In this document: positions 44,480 to 55,389 of the stretch, one piece after another | Numbering within the stretch: the first letter of the stretch is position 1 | Layout: each line of letters opens with the position of its first letter | DNA from: Undaria pinnatifida | Taxonomy: Eukaryota > Sar > Phaeophyceae > Laminariales > Alariaceae | DNA: 64,000 bases | Assembly: GCA_012845835.1 (NCBI GenBank) | Contig: JABAKD010000003.1 | Coordinates: 3,158,212-3,222,211 of the forward strand | Direction: 5' to 3' | Translations under genes and position numbers: made by a program | The notes under the pieces: model-generated | Seen by the model: the letters and a program-made list of their open reading frames with translations, nothing else | Databases searched by the model: none | What the model was told of the DNA's origin: nothing

Positions 44480-44615
44480 CCCTGATGGACGGATGAATGG
44501 GGGATAAAACATTTGGAACAAATTCTTCCATTCGACTGACGACAAAAAAAGAACACCCTGCTGGACGGATAAATGGGGGATAAAACATTTGGAACAAATT
44601 CTTCCATTCGACTGA
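44480..44615 (+). repeat. ~67 bp direct duplication
   Basis: GGGGGATAAAACATTTGGAA with ATTCTTCCATTCGACTGA and CACCCTG(A/C)TGGACGGAT is present twice in direct order (44484 and 44550), with a weaker third version near 44375. Confidence 0.75.
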
Positions 44616-45544
44616 AAAAAGGCCAGATCCACTCCGGCATGCATTTTGAATCACAAAAAAATACAAAAACATCTGGTATGCAGAATCCACGCAAAAAGTC
44701 TATTCCTGAGCACAAAAACGAACACAGAGCACGTGAGGAACACGCGTACGAGAGAGTGAGAACGGCAGCAGCGGCGGCGGGGACGGAGGTGGCGCTGGCC
44801 CAGCAAGATTACAGCAGCTCGGCCTGGCTAGGTGATCACCGCGATCGCCACCACCAGAACAGACAACAAAGCCAGTTTTGAATATTAGAAACAAGCAGGC
44901 GACACCAACAGCAGTCGCAGCACAGCAGCCGTAGCACAGCAGCATCGCGAGCAGTAGCAGTAGCAGCAGCAGTAGCAGCAGCAGCGGCGACTGCGGCGGG
45001 GATGGCAGTGGCTGAAAAAAAAGCTTCGGCGACGGCGGCGTGATATAACGGCGGTGGTTGAAAAATCAGCACTGAATACAAGAACATCACAGCAGTAGCT
45101 GCTGCAGCAGGAGCGGCACGAGCAGCAAGCACGAGGTAATCGCAGCGCGCGCCCACTCGCTAGCACCTATCCCTGAGGTCGCGCCTACGCGCCATGCTTC
45201 CCCAGCTACCCTTTGGTGCTTCCGTGCTCCCATGGTTGGCTTGTGTCTACCGCTGCCAATCACAGCGAGCGGTGTCTGTGAAGTGTGGGTTGTGTCCTTG
45301 TGCTCTGTGGGCGTTGTGCCGTCATTGCGCCTGGAGAGCGTCGGGGAAAAGATCTGTACAATGCAGAACAATGGATGGGCTGCTAGAGGTCGATTGAACT
45401 TTTGCCGCAGTTCGGTCCAAATCGTTCGCTCAGATTGGAATTTCCCGCCCGTTTTGCGTCAAATTCCTCGTTCAAAGTTCGTTCGTGGTATTTTTTAGAT
45501 CGGGTTTTGGGTTTTGCTTTCATGTCACAAACACAAAATGAATG

Positions 45545-45596
45545 CTCGCCGCCGCTGCCCCCACTCCAGGAGACCCGTTGGCACCTTGAGGGTGTG
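45545..45596 (-). pseudogene. Exon-start fragment related to 44113-44364
   Basis: Minus strand: CAAG|GTGCCAACGGG-type acceptor junction followed by the codons for ANGSPGVGAAAASIH. Similarity stops after about 40 bases. Confidence 0.35.
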
Positions 45597-45597
45597 G

Positions 45598-45740
45598 GTG
45601 GGTGGGTGGGTGGGTGGGTGTGACGACAACAGTAACAATAACAGCGGCAACAACAGCAACAGCAACAACAACAACAACAACTACGAAAATAGCAACAACA
45701 ACCACCACCACCACCAACAACAACAATAACAACAATGGCA
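45598..45740 (+). repeat. GGGT and CAA/CCA microsatellites
   Basis: GGGTGGGTGGGTGGGTGGGT at about 45598-45620, followed by CAA, CAG and CCA repeats to 45740. Confidence 0.85.
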
Positions 45741-46530
45741 GCAGCATGTACACTCCATAATATCACCTATGAGGCGAAGACGTCGCTGGTATGCTGATGG
45801 TCGCTGTATCGCGACCATTAGAGAGGCGTGGAACTCGAAAACTGCAACGGCGGCGGCAGCGGCAGAGGGAGTGAGGCGTTGGGGAAAGAAAAACAAGCGG
45901 GCAACAAAAAAATCAGTGCTAAAAAACAAAAAAAAGAGGTGCGTTCATTAGTGGATATACCCTGGAGGGCACTCGGGGTATACATCCGAGTATGACCACA
46001 ACAACCAGGCTGGGTACCCGCGTACCCCAGAGTGTATCAAGTGTACCCGTTCTGTAATACCTAGCTCGCTAACACCTACCGTAGCCAGCGACTTTACTAT
46101 TAGCGTAGTCAGCCAACAGTCACCGCAAACACTGCCCTACTGCAGGAAGCTGTCGCGCGTGTCTCATTACCGTCCGGGCGACCGGTCACCTTACTGGAAG
46201 CTTATTTTTGCAATATCTCGCCAACTAACATAACTAGTCGGCGGCGTACTACTAGTATAGTCAGCCACGTCACAGCCCAACTAAACGCTTAACAATCGTA
46301 TATCGAAGAACATCGACGGTTTACTTCCCCACCCAGCTGCAGCGGGAGCCCCTCAACAGTGCTGATACGTGCGAGCCCTGTATCCCGGCACTACTCAGGG
46401 CACCGGCACTATTGCGGAGAGGGGTATTCTTGAGAGATATCATGAATATAAGGTTCCGGTAGTTCACGGCACTACAGAGAGCAGTGGCACTGTTCAACCG
46501 GCACTATCGGGGGGCCCCCATTGCAACACA
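45740..46530. other. Intergenic DNA, nothing recognised
   Basis: No gene or clear repeat. CCAACTAAC-type motifs are shared with 47100-47300. Confidence 0.35.
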
Positions 46531-46531
46531 G

Positions 46532-46709
46532 CAGCAGGGGTCCCCCCGTCTACCCCCAATAAGGCAATACGACCGTCTTTTTGAGGGAAGCCGCCTTATT
46601 TATTCCGGGTGATGAGTGCTATTCCCCAGTCGCGGCGTTCAATTCCAACCATCTTATATCGGGATACCGCCTTATACAGGGATACCGCCATACGGAGGGA
46701 CCCCCACTG
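46532..46709 (+). mobile_element. Small pogo-like MITE
   Basis: 178 bp starting CAGCAGGGGTCCCCCC and ending GGAGGGACCCCCACTG followed by TA. The ends match the CAGTAGGGGTCCC ends of the 1.4 kb pogo-like element in gene A. The 5' TA is not preserved. CCGCCTTAT and GGGATACCGCC repeats lie inside. Confidence 0.6.
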
Positions 46710-47430
46710 TAACTGGCAAAGTCCAGCCAACTCGCCGCCCTATCGGTGCTGCATGCAACGTCACTCACCAGCACAACAGTGCAATCCTAGCTGTGCGATG
46801 CGTGTTACGGTAAAGGTATACCTTTTTTTGGCTATACCCAAAATCGTCGAACTGCCATTCTTGTTGTGCAAAATAACTCAAGCTTGGTATGCTTGGGCCA
46901 CGGGTTTTGTTCATCGGATTGCACTTTCAGTTTGCTCAAAGCTTTTGGGTCGAAGGCATAGAGCTTCTCTAGCAATCACCGTCAGAAGGAAAACGGCGCA
47001 CCTCCATCGTAGCAGGTCTCGGATTACACAGCTAAAACTAGCATAACAACCTAATCGGCGACATACATGCGGTCGTCTCAAAGCTCTACAAATCACCGCT
47101 CGCAGCTAACTGCCACAGCAGCCAACCCAAAAAACTAATCGGGTAATACAGCCAGCCAGCCCTACAAATCACTGCACGCAGCTAACAGCATCAGCCAACT
47201 AAATAACAAATCGGATCTACTTAATACAGCCAGCCAACAAATCGCAATACCTAGCCAACTAATGACTAGTCGGGCGACGCATAGGCAGACAGCTCACAGC
47301 CCTGGAAAATGAAGAAAACATCGGGCGAGAAAATTGCAAGCGATTGGGGCTGCAGCACTGCAGCACAGGTTTTAACTATTTTACCACTGCAAAACAAGTA
47401 TCACATTGACTACACGTGGAAGGCGTCCAC
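46710..47430. other. Intergenic DNA with dispersed repeat pieces
   Basis: 46800-46960 carries the GGGCCACGGGTTTTGTTCAT segment of the old dispersed family. 47248-47310 (ACTAGTCGGGCGACGCATAG) recurs at about 56015-56085. No gene seen. Confidence 0.45.
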
Positions 47431-47668
47431 ACCTCGGACAGATCACGATGTAGATCATGCAGATCATCTAGATCATCCACAACAGATCCTGTAGCTCCCG
47501 TTACGATATGTTATGCTGGATCTAGATTTGTACAGTGCGGACCCAACCCAGCAAAACATGTGCCAGATCAGATCATGCAGCTCGTATGGCTGGCAACATG
47601 AGCTAGATCATACAGACCTTGCCTGAAGTATTTATATCAACTAGTGGGGAGAGATGATCTGTCCGATG
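47431..47668 (+). repeat. GATC-rich repeat element, copy C
   Basis: Starts ACCTCGGACAGATCACGATG and ends GAGAGATGATCTGTCCGATG. Compact, without the expanded array of copy B, so it approximates the basic element of about 240 bp. Confidence 0.65.
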
Positions 47669-48179
47669 CCTGGAAGGTTCCCAAAACGTGGATGCAGCAC
47701 CACCCTTCCACATATCGGACAGATCATAATCATGTTAATCTACAAGCTCTCCCTTCGGACGTGAAATACAAGGAGGCAGAATGCTAGGCCAAAAGAAAAA
47801 AAACGAGCGTAGAAACCTAAAAACACTAAAAAACATAACGTAGGAGGGAACAGTAAAACAGACTATTATTAAGGGAAGAAAAACGAACCAAAAGAGGGTG
47901 GCGCAAGAGAAGAGAGCGAAATCATATATGATGAGACGCAGCACAAGAATTAAGTTCTCGCATTAATCAGATGGAATCAATAGCAGTAGCACGACGAACG
48001 GAGCAGCAGTCCCAGTCACACACCAATTAGCAGTATACTGCGTATCCTAAATACGGTGGGGGACTCCCAATAGTGCGGGTTGAAGCGTGTCATCATTGTT
48101 CTCTGTAATGCCGGCAAACGTAGCACAACTGGACCTCTTCACACAAAAACAACATATATGTATGGCAGCCCTGCTATCA

Positions 48180-48460
48180 CCAATGGTGGTGTCTTGAATA
48201 GCAATAGTAGTACTGCCGGCACATTGGGTTGGTACATAATGGCACTACTAATATAATGTGATGCTGTCTCCCCACACACAAAAAAAACACACGCAGTACA
48301 AAACTAAGCACTTGTATTAATAGTAGTAGCATATTAGTGGTGGTGTCGTGAATAGCATAGTAGTGCCGGTATATCGGCTGGCACATACCGGCACTATTAA
48401 TACCATGTGGAGCTGTCTCCCCACACAAAAAAAAACACACACACGCAGTATTTGGAATGA
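48180..48460 (+). repeat. Direct duplication of about 160 bp
   Basis: GGTGGTGTC(T/G)TGAATAGCA, TAGTGCCGG and CTGTCTCCCCACACA occur twice, at about 48185-48305 and 48340-48455. Confidence 0.7.
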
Positions 48461-48479
48461 TTTATTTTTCATCTGTTTC

Positions 48480-49080
48480 CTGAGATCGCTCGGTTGGTGC
48501 ATCCCTGACCTCTCAGGACGTCCCACTTTGACACCGCCTCCTTTCATTCCTAGCGGAGCGTCTCCAGCTTTTCTTTGATTTTCTTGCTCCACCGAATTAT
48601 TTTCAGCTTTTTTTTCTTTCTTTTCCAGCTGTTTCTTGACTTTTCAACTGCTTTCTTTAAATTTGGTTTCTGCCAACACGATCTTGAATCTTTTCGTCAT
48701 TTGTTCTTCCATTTTTGGGTAGGTTGAACTTCCTTCAAATTGGAGCATCCCTGGCCTTTCAGGACGTCCCACTTGGACATCGCCTCCTCTCATTACATGT
48801 GGACCGGTTAAACTCTTTTTTTGTTTATTGCGCCACCTCATAATGATTTTCTTATTTCCGTTCTTCCAGTTTTTTCTTGACTTTTCAACTGCTTTCCTCA
48901 AATTTGGTTTCTGCCGACACGATTATAGTTTTTTTCGCCATTTGTTCTTTTTAGTGTACGTTGAACACCTTCCAAATTTGCCGTTTTTTTGTTTTACGCT
49001 TCAACTTTTTGATGTTTTTTGCTCGTGGAGAAGCTGGACTCCTTTCAAACTTGCCGTCTGTGAGGACAGTTAGTTGAAGT
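48480..49080 (-). pseudogene. Duplicated Lys-rich coding-like segment, minus strand
   Basis: Read on the minus strand, two copies of a unit of about 240 bases encode VGRPERPGM or VGRPERSGM, preceded by GGDVQ or GGGVK, and lysine-rich helical sequence. Each copy has AETKFxESS followed by a TGA, and the frames need shifts to join. A third, shorter copy (KTIIVSAETKFEESS) lies upstream. Conservation of VGRPER between copies hints at former coding, but I recognise no family. Tandem duplication of non-coding DNA is possible. Confidence 0.3.
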
Positions 49081-49213
49081 TCACACACCCACGCACGGAT
49101 TTTTGTGTGGTCAGTGCCCAGGCTGCACACAACACAGAGCAAGCTTGAGCTCCGTGCTCCGACCGAGAAATGCGCTCGATTTACCGCTCTTCCCTCTGCA
49201 AAAAGTCGAAGTA

Positions 49214-50201
49214 GGGAGGTGGTGGTGTTGCGTCAGGCGGTGGAGGTGGCGGGGTTGGTGGTGCTGACACAGAGGGGTGGTCCGTTGTCGGCGGGAAGGG
49301 TAACCCCAAGTGGCCGTCCCCCAAGAAGGGTCGCGTGGGCCATTTCGTGGCCAAAACGAGGAGGAACTCGTCTGCTCAGTACTGTGGATGCGATCGTCGC
49401 AGGAGCGACGACGCGGAAACGTGCCCGCTTTTCTACATTACTACGGAGACCCACTGTTAGCAGGATGAAGTATCAAAACAAAACAGGGGGCGAACAAGCA
49501 CCCGCGTTTGTTCAATCGCGTTTGATACAAGCTTATTTTGATGGCACGTCTTACCGGGAATACAGAGCCTTAATCGAACAATCGTAGCGTAGGAGAGCTC
49601 GCCATAGGTGTCGATGACGTCCTTTTTTGTATGTAACTTCATCCTGTTAAGAGTGGATCTCCGTAATAAGAAGCGCCACTGGGGTGCTGGGAGCAACCCC
49701 AGACTCTGCGAGTGGTGTGGCGGAGACACTGGGGGTTCATCGTCTATCGGTATCGCCAGCGACGGTGCTGGTGCTGACCCAAGCAAGGGTTAGCCAGGAT
49801 TATGTGTTGAGCTTGATAAGGTTTGTGTTGATTTTTTTCCGGCGACCGCGGTGTATGATGCGGGCTGTGGAGGGTTGATAGGTGTGCGTGTCACAGCTAT
49901 GCCGGGCGTCATGTGTCTCCGCGCGGTTCGCCTTCGGCAGTTGGGACGCGTCCTTGCGCCCGCGGTGGCGGCTATCGTGCTGTTTGCCACCTTCTTTGGT
50001 TGCAAACAAATCCTGTTTTGAGAATTGCAGATTCTTTTCTGCCATACCACGATGCGAACACGTGTACTCCCACGTTTGCTGTTCCGTGTGTGCTTGACCA
50101 GCCTGGACCAATTTCCACGTAGTGTGGAAGGAGTGCTTGGGATCGCGCAGCGGTGAGAAGCTCAAATTCGCCTGGGTTGTGCCCCAGACGAGTGTACTCG
50201 G
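49214..50201 (+). pseudogene. Gene B: decayed paralogue of gene A exons 1 and 2
   Basis: From about 49214 the frame encodes GGGGVASGGGG, GNPKWPSPKKGRVG, SAQYCGCDRRRSDDAETC and, after an insertion, NKKRHWGAGSNPRLCEWCGG and a SIG...PSK block, matching gene A exon 1 in order. The cysteines of WPCPSKGC and CDTC are replaced by Ser and Arg. The exon 1 donor is AAGG|GTTAGC (49789). Exon 2 (50102-50201) encodes WTNFHVVWKECLG and KLKFAWVV, joined in the same phase as in gene A. A 232 bp MITE (49438-49669) interrupts exon 1 and brings in stops. Disrupted coding and lost Cys residues argue for a pseudogene. An exon 4-like block lies 4.7 kb downstream. Confidence 0.7.
49438..49669. mobile_element. MITE inserted in exon 1 of gene B
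   Basis: A 34-base terminal inverted repeat: TTACTACGGAGACCCACTG...AGGATGAAGT at the left (49438-49471) and its near-complement ending GGATCTCCGTAATAA at the right (49636-49669). Gene A homology stops at the left edge and resumes at the right edge. The target duplication is unclear; TTA/TAA at the ends would suit a PIF/Harbinger-type element. Confidence 0.75.
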
Positions 50202-50249
50202 GTGAGTTCGCTGTTCATTATTATTTATTTATTTTTAGCTCTCCGTTTT

Positions 50250-51260
50250 TTTAGAGGGTATAACAGTTCCCCCCCGGGCCCTGCTCGGTTGAGTGATGCG
50301 GTGCTGTGCCTATCATGTACCAGGGTACCTGGTAGGTTTTAATACGGGAAAAAAGCCGGTTCGTTTTAAACTTGCACCAACAAAACTCGAGTTTCAAGTT
50401 ACGAAACATGTTGAGCTCGTTTCTGTGCGTCGAGTTGCGCAACGTAGCGGCCGCGCGGTGCCGAGAGGTGTGGCGTTGTGCCGGCCAGTTCCCTACCGTG
50501 TAGAGCAAAACCATGTGTGCTATGCACGCAGAACCCCCCCCCCCCGGCTCTACTCGCCTGAGCGATGCTGTGCCCATCATGTAGGTTTTAGTACGGGGAA
50601 AAAAGCCGAGTGTCGTGCTCTACCGCGTGGTGCAGTCTGCCATGTTTTTTAGCCGTGTGTGCCATGCTTAGCCGTGTGCCGTGCTGTGCGATGCTGTGCC
50701 GTTCCGTGCCGTGCTGTGCCGTGGTGTTCCGTGCTATGCCGTACTGTGCTGTGCCTTTTTTTCCCACCAGCATTGGTGTTGCGTTTCGTCTTTCGTCCTC
50801 ACCAGATGGCTGAGTTGACGGTGCAGATGACTTTCACAACAGTAGATGTTTCGGCGTTGTCTTTTTGTGTCGCTGTTGGGCATCATTTAGGTGTCAACAT
50901 TGGGAAAAAAGACGGTCCATTTTAAGGTTGAAACTGCCAAAATCGGGTTCAAAGTTATAAAACGTGTTGCGCTGCGCTGCGCGTTAAGCTGCGCAACGCA
51001 GCGGCCGTGTTTCGTTAATACCAGGTAGCTGAGTTGACGGTGCTGGGTGTGATTCGCAGTAAAACTCCCCCCGCCTCTGCTCGGCTGAGCGATGCGGTGC
51101 TGTGCCTCTTATAATGTACATGGAAAAAAATCTTCGTGTTAAACTTGAACCTACAAACTTCCAGCAGCAAGTTACGAAACGTGTTGCGCTGCGCTGCTGA
51201 GCGCTGAGCTGCGCAACGCAGCGGTGTCTCTTTCTCTCTTGACAGATGCTGTGCTCTTCC
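50250..51260 (+). repeat. Tandem repeat with palindromic GCGCAACGCAGCGG
   Basis: Modules recur near 50270-50450, 50530-50640, 50870-51010 and 51060-51220: GCTCGGCTGAGCGATGCGGT, GCTGTGCC, GGGAAAAAAG(C/A)CGGT, ACGAAACGTGTTGCGCTGCG and GCTGCGCAACGCAGCGGC. A reversed fragment lies at about 54370-54420. A 10 bp minisatellite (GCCGTGCTGT) fills 50645-50760. Confidence 0.7.
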
Positions 51261-51339
51261 TACTCATAAACTTCCCTCCCCCCCCCCCCTAAAATATGTA
51301 TATAATACTCGGCCTCGGTCGGCACCGACGCCGTAAAAC

Positions 51340-52828
51340 ATTGTATGTTAGGGTTGGCGTTGGTTGGCAACAGCGCCGTAAAACATGCCAACCACTGCGT
51401 GAGCTAGACAACCATGGTACCGTTTTTTTTTTGCGGCCACCATGGTGGTTATCGAGTTAGATCATATTGTGCAGGGTGGATACCCTTAACTCCGCTCAAG
51501 AGGAACGATCGCATCACGTAGTGAGAATATGGTAAGGCACCCACGAGGCAGTTCCATAGAGTTACCTATTGCTGTCTCTGGAGTGGCCACACCAGAAAAC
51601 AAAGTACCTCAAGTAACTCATTGGCGCTGTCATACATAAGCATAAAAGTAGGCACAAGGTGCCGAAGTCCGTCTTACGAGTAGGCACAAGGTGCCGAAGT
51701 CCGTCTTACGAGCGGTTCTTGGAAGGGTGCAGTTCACCCTTCACGCGACTCGCCGAACACCTCACGGCGCTTCGCGCTCGGTGCAAGCAATGTCTGCCTG
51801 GTTGGTGAAACCTCGACGTGCTCTGTCCCGGCATAGCAGGGATGCGAGGGTTTGTAGTCATACAACTACGGCCATGCATGGATGTCGAGTACACCCCCGC
51901 CGGTACATGCCTTCATTTTTATCACGCATAGGGTTCAGCATCCTCACTTCTCAACTTTCTATGCTCGTCGATTCGTTAACTTTTTAGCGTCCCTACGAGT
52001 ACGCATATGCACTCGGGAGAATTCGAATTGACATCGTTGGCTTTTGTAGGGCCGACATTCACCTACTGCTCCATGTGCAAAGCTTAATATGCTCCGTGAT
52101 CTTAAGCGTGCAATACCTTTATTTTGACGGTTGGATTTTTTTCCCACTTATACCCACTGCACGTTAGCTTAACCACGCTGTTGTCTTCCACTCAAATCTT
52201 CCCGAGTGCATATACGTGCTCCAAGGGACGCGAACGAATTGACGAATCGACGAACATACTAAGCGGAGAAGTGAGAATGCTGAACCCTATGCATGAAAAA
52301 AATGAAGGAATGTACCGGGGGTGGGGGTGTACTCGACATTCATGCATGGCCGTAGTCGTATGGCCATCGTGATATGACCCTTGCATCCCTGCAACGCCGG
52401 GAAGGAGAAGGTAGGGTTTTCACTGACCAGACAGACTATGCTTGCACCAAGCGCGGAGCGCCGTGAGGTATTCGGCGAGTCGTATGAAGGGTGAGCTGCA
52501 TCCTACTACGAACCGCTTGTGAGGCGACTTGCATATGGATGACAGCTTCAACAAGTTAATTTAATTTCCGGTATGGCCACTTCCAGAGACCGCAATGGGA
52601 GTACTATGTAGTTGCCTCGTGGGTGCCTTACCATAACCAGTACGTTATACGATCATTCCCCTTGTGTGGAGTTAGGGTTCTCCACCCCGTACAACATGAT
52701 CTAACTCGATCGCCAGCTGCGATCGATCGCGAAAAAAAAAAAAAAGGAACCCTGGTGGCTAGCTCATGTAGTGAGCGGCATGTTTTATAGTGTCGTTGTC
52801 AACCGACGCCAACCCAACCTATAAAACA
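51340..52828. mobile_element. Palindromic foldback element with ~650 bp arms
   Basis: The left arm (51340-52028) and right arm (52196-52828) are diverged reverse complements. The left outer part GGGTTGGCGTTGGTTGGCAA matches the right-end complement GGGTTGGCGTCGGTTGACAA. The arms share GTAAAACATGCC/TATAAAACATGCC, the poly-G repeat core and SINE-derived sequence (ATATGCACTCGGG). The loop is about 170 bases and has no ORF. Length and structure fit a Foldback-type element or an inverted duplication. Confidence 0.75.
51648..51714 (+). repeat. 34 bp direct duplication in the left arm
   Basis: GTAGGCACAAGGTGCCGAAG and TCCGTCTTACGA occur twice back to back; the right arm lacks this. Confidence 0.85.
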
Positions 52829-53068
52829 CAACAGGCATATGGCTTTCATGCCCGCGTTTTCCGAGCTCCAATTCGATTGGCCGAGGGAGCCCTCCCTCGC
52901 CCCTCCTCGGCCATTCAGGGGGCGACACGCGCGCGGCGGGAGTTTCCCTTCGAGGATCCCCCCCAGTCCCGCCGCACCGGCTTAGCAAATTCAGTGACTA
53001 CCATGTCATCATACGCATTAGTAGAGTGGATGCAGATTCAATTACTTGCTGAATTCAGCGCAGCTTGA

Positions 53069-53725
53069 TTGTCGAACAGCACAAACCTACCGCACAACAT
53101 CATCAGCGTTCGGCAGCAAGGAAAAGAAGCAACACACAACACTCCCCAACCAACACGACATCCGCTTCCAGGTCGCCGACAAAACACCACCCACGTACCG
53201 CACGACATACACACCCACCGACCAAGCCATCCATCCACCAACCAACCCACCTACCATGCTACAGCAGTAAACCAGCAAACGGATGCGTTGTTGCGCTCTC
53301 GAACTTCGCCAGAGCAGGCCGGTTATACAGCGGAGAGAACAAAGTACTGCTGTTGTACCAAGGAAAATAACAGCTCCACCTCCCACAAGCACGAAAGTAC
53401 ACACCCACGCACGCAACGACCGAGACCCACCCACCCAACAAACCAACAGCCAACCGACCAGCCCATCCTACCGCCAAACACTCCGACCAATAAGCGCTAC
53501 AGTAGTACACAGCAGCAGTACAGCAGTACGTACCTGCTGGTACGTACACCAGCAAACAAAGGCGATTGGTTCGTACTTGATTTTTCATCTTGGAAACACA
53601 ATCAGGGGTACGTTGCACCTCCAGCGGAGTACAATAACAATGACGTGTTAACCACCCATTCTCACCCATCCACCGACCTACAACCCACCCTCAAACCGGT
53701 ACAGGTATCTACTGCTGCATGCTGA
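53069..53725 (+). other. Long Thr/Pro/His-rich frame, not supported as a gene
   Basis: A 218-codon frame with no ATG at its beginning, rich in CCA/ACC/CAC triplets (THPTNQQPTDQPI). Two other plus frames and two minus frames are open across the same region, which indicates simple sequence. The part WFVLDFSSWKHNQGYVAPP is less repetitive, but I recognise nothing. Confidence 0.2.
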
Positions 53726-53729
53726 AGAT

Positions 53730-54800
53730 TCACGGCATATCTGTGATTACAACGCCCACGACCAAAACAAAGCACCCTCGGTAAGGTTTACTCAAGGCGT
53801 GGTGGTCCGTTTTAGTTAAATCTTCGCCGAGACCGTTCTCTGGGGTATTGAAAAAAAATGAAAAGAACGGCAGCTAGTCCACTACGATGTAAAAACGGTG
53901 ATCATTTTTACCAGCCCCGTTGAAAAGGATGCTGCTTGATCGGCAGACGTGTCTATAGTTACAATATTTATAATTACAATAACACACCCCGACACGCCCG
54001 CGCTTCCATTGACCGGCAAACGGCCTAATCAGCAGCAGCGCAGACAGGCACCACAGCAACAGCACGCCTCTCACACCAACCAGGTGCCAGCCACCTGCAC
54101 TAATAACAGTACTCCAACGAGTCTGGGACGAGAGCGGCTACTTTAAAATACAATACCACCACGAAGGCAACGGTTTCCGTGGATACCATCTGCGACCTTC
54201 GCTTGGCGCAGCCCAATAAGAAAAAGGGGGGAAATGAGGCGCGCGAAGCGCGCCGATTTGTGCGCTTGTATGATATAGGGGGGGGTACCGGGACGCGGGG
54301 GGGGGGGGGGCTAAATAGTAGGAAGAGTACAGCATCTGTCAAGTAAGAAACAGACACCGCACGGCCGTTGCGTTGCGCGTTGCGTAGCGCTCAGTAGCGC
54401 AGCGCAACACGTTTCGTAAGAAAACACCCAGGCGAACGACAAAAGGTCAGCAAACTGGGCAAAAACGAAAAACAGACGACGAAGCCTCTGAAACATACAA
54501 ATATCAATCAGTGATCCAATAGCACGTGGTTCAAACCTCGAAATCGCAGTCTCTTTTGGCGCAATGGTAGTGTAAAGCGGGAGGACACACCAGAAGGTAG
54601 TCCCCAGTTTTTTTCAATAGGACGTCGCCGTCTTTCACGATTCCGGTGCAGTCGATGTTGATGTCGCACGTGTGTGAGGTTGCGTCGTCTGTTTTTCATT
54701 TTCGTTCAACTTGTTAATCTTCTGTCTTACGCCTAGGTTTTGTCGAGCTTCTCTGGGTATTACGTTTACTATTGAATTTACTATTTCTGTGCGTATTGTT
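53730..54800. other. Intergenic DNA between gene B fragments
   Basis: Contains G tracts at 54279-54309, the palindrome GCGCGCGAAGCGCGC (54239) and a reversed fragment of the 50-51 kb repeat. No gene seen. Confidence 0.4.
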
Positions 54801-54817
54801 TCAACACACTACCATTC

Positions 54818-54999
54818 ATGCGTCGATCTTTTCGCAGGCGTTGCTTGGTTATGTTTGTAATACTCACGTATACCATTGCGCTAAAGCCCAACATGCCTGC
54901 ACAGAAAGAGGAGTGCAAGGTCCTCGGTACTTCGGCCGAAGAAGAGACCAAGCTCGACTGTGCTTCGACCCCTCCTGACCTCGGTGACAAATTCTGCAG
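54818..54999 (+). CDS. Exon related to gene A exon 4, possible signal peptide start
   Basis: Encodes KEECKVLGTSAEEETKLDC, matching KQECKVLGTSAEEEESKQAC of gene A exon 4, then CASTPPDLGDKFC and a consensus donor CAG|GTAAGC at 55000. Two 5' ends are possible. One is a true ATG at 54818 giving MRRSFRRRCLVMFVILTYTI, which looks like a signal peptide with a basic head and hydrophobic core. The other is the acceptor GCACAG at 54904, which leaves AAA GAG GAG TGC in phase 0 as in gene A. Unlike gene A, the exon does not end in a stop. It may be the remaining intact exon of gene B or the first exon of a third, separate relative. Function unknown. Confidence 0.45.
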
Positions 55000-55389
55000 G
55001 TAAGCGTACTGAATGCGATTCCTTGCTACCGGTTGTAATACCCTCTTTGAGCGTTCAGCTCCCTATCTTGATACATGCCAAGAGTCTACCAATGATGCAG
55101 AAATTAGACTTAAGAGCCCGCCTCCTCCGAAATTTGCGCACCGCCATATTAGCTAGCAGGCGTGCGCCCGACACTGGTCAGGTCGCTTGGCGTCGTCGCG
55201 CCCTTCGGCGCCATTTCTTGAATACCACACGCAGGGCTGCTGCTAGTGTAAACTCGCACGATTCCTATGCAGTTCGAAGCGATGTCTCTAGTTTGCGAAC
55301 TCGACCACCCCGTCGACCTCTTGGCATTCACACTTTCAACGCTCCTGTATTCACACATCCCTGAAACAAGTAATTTTCGGTAGCCTGAT

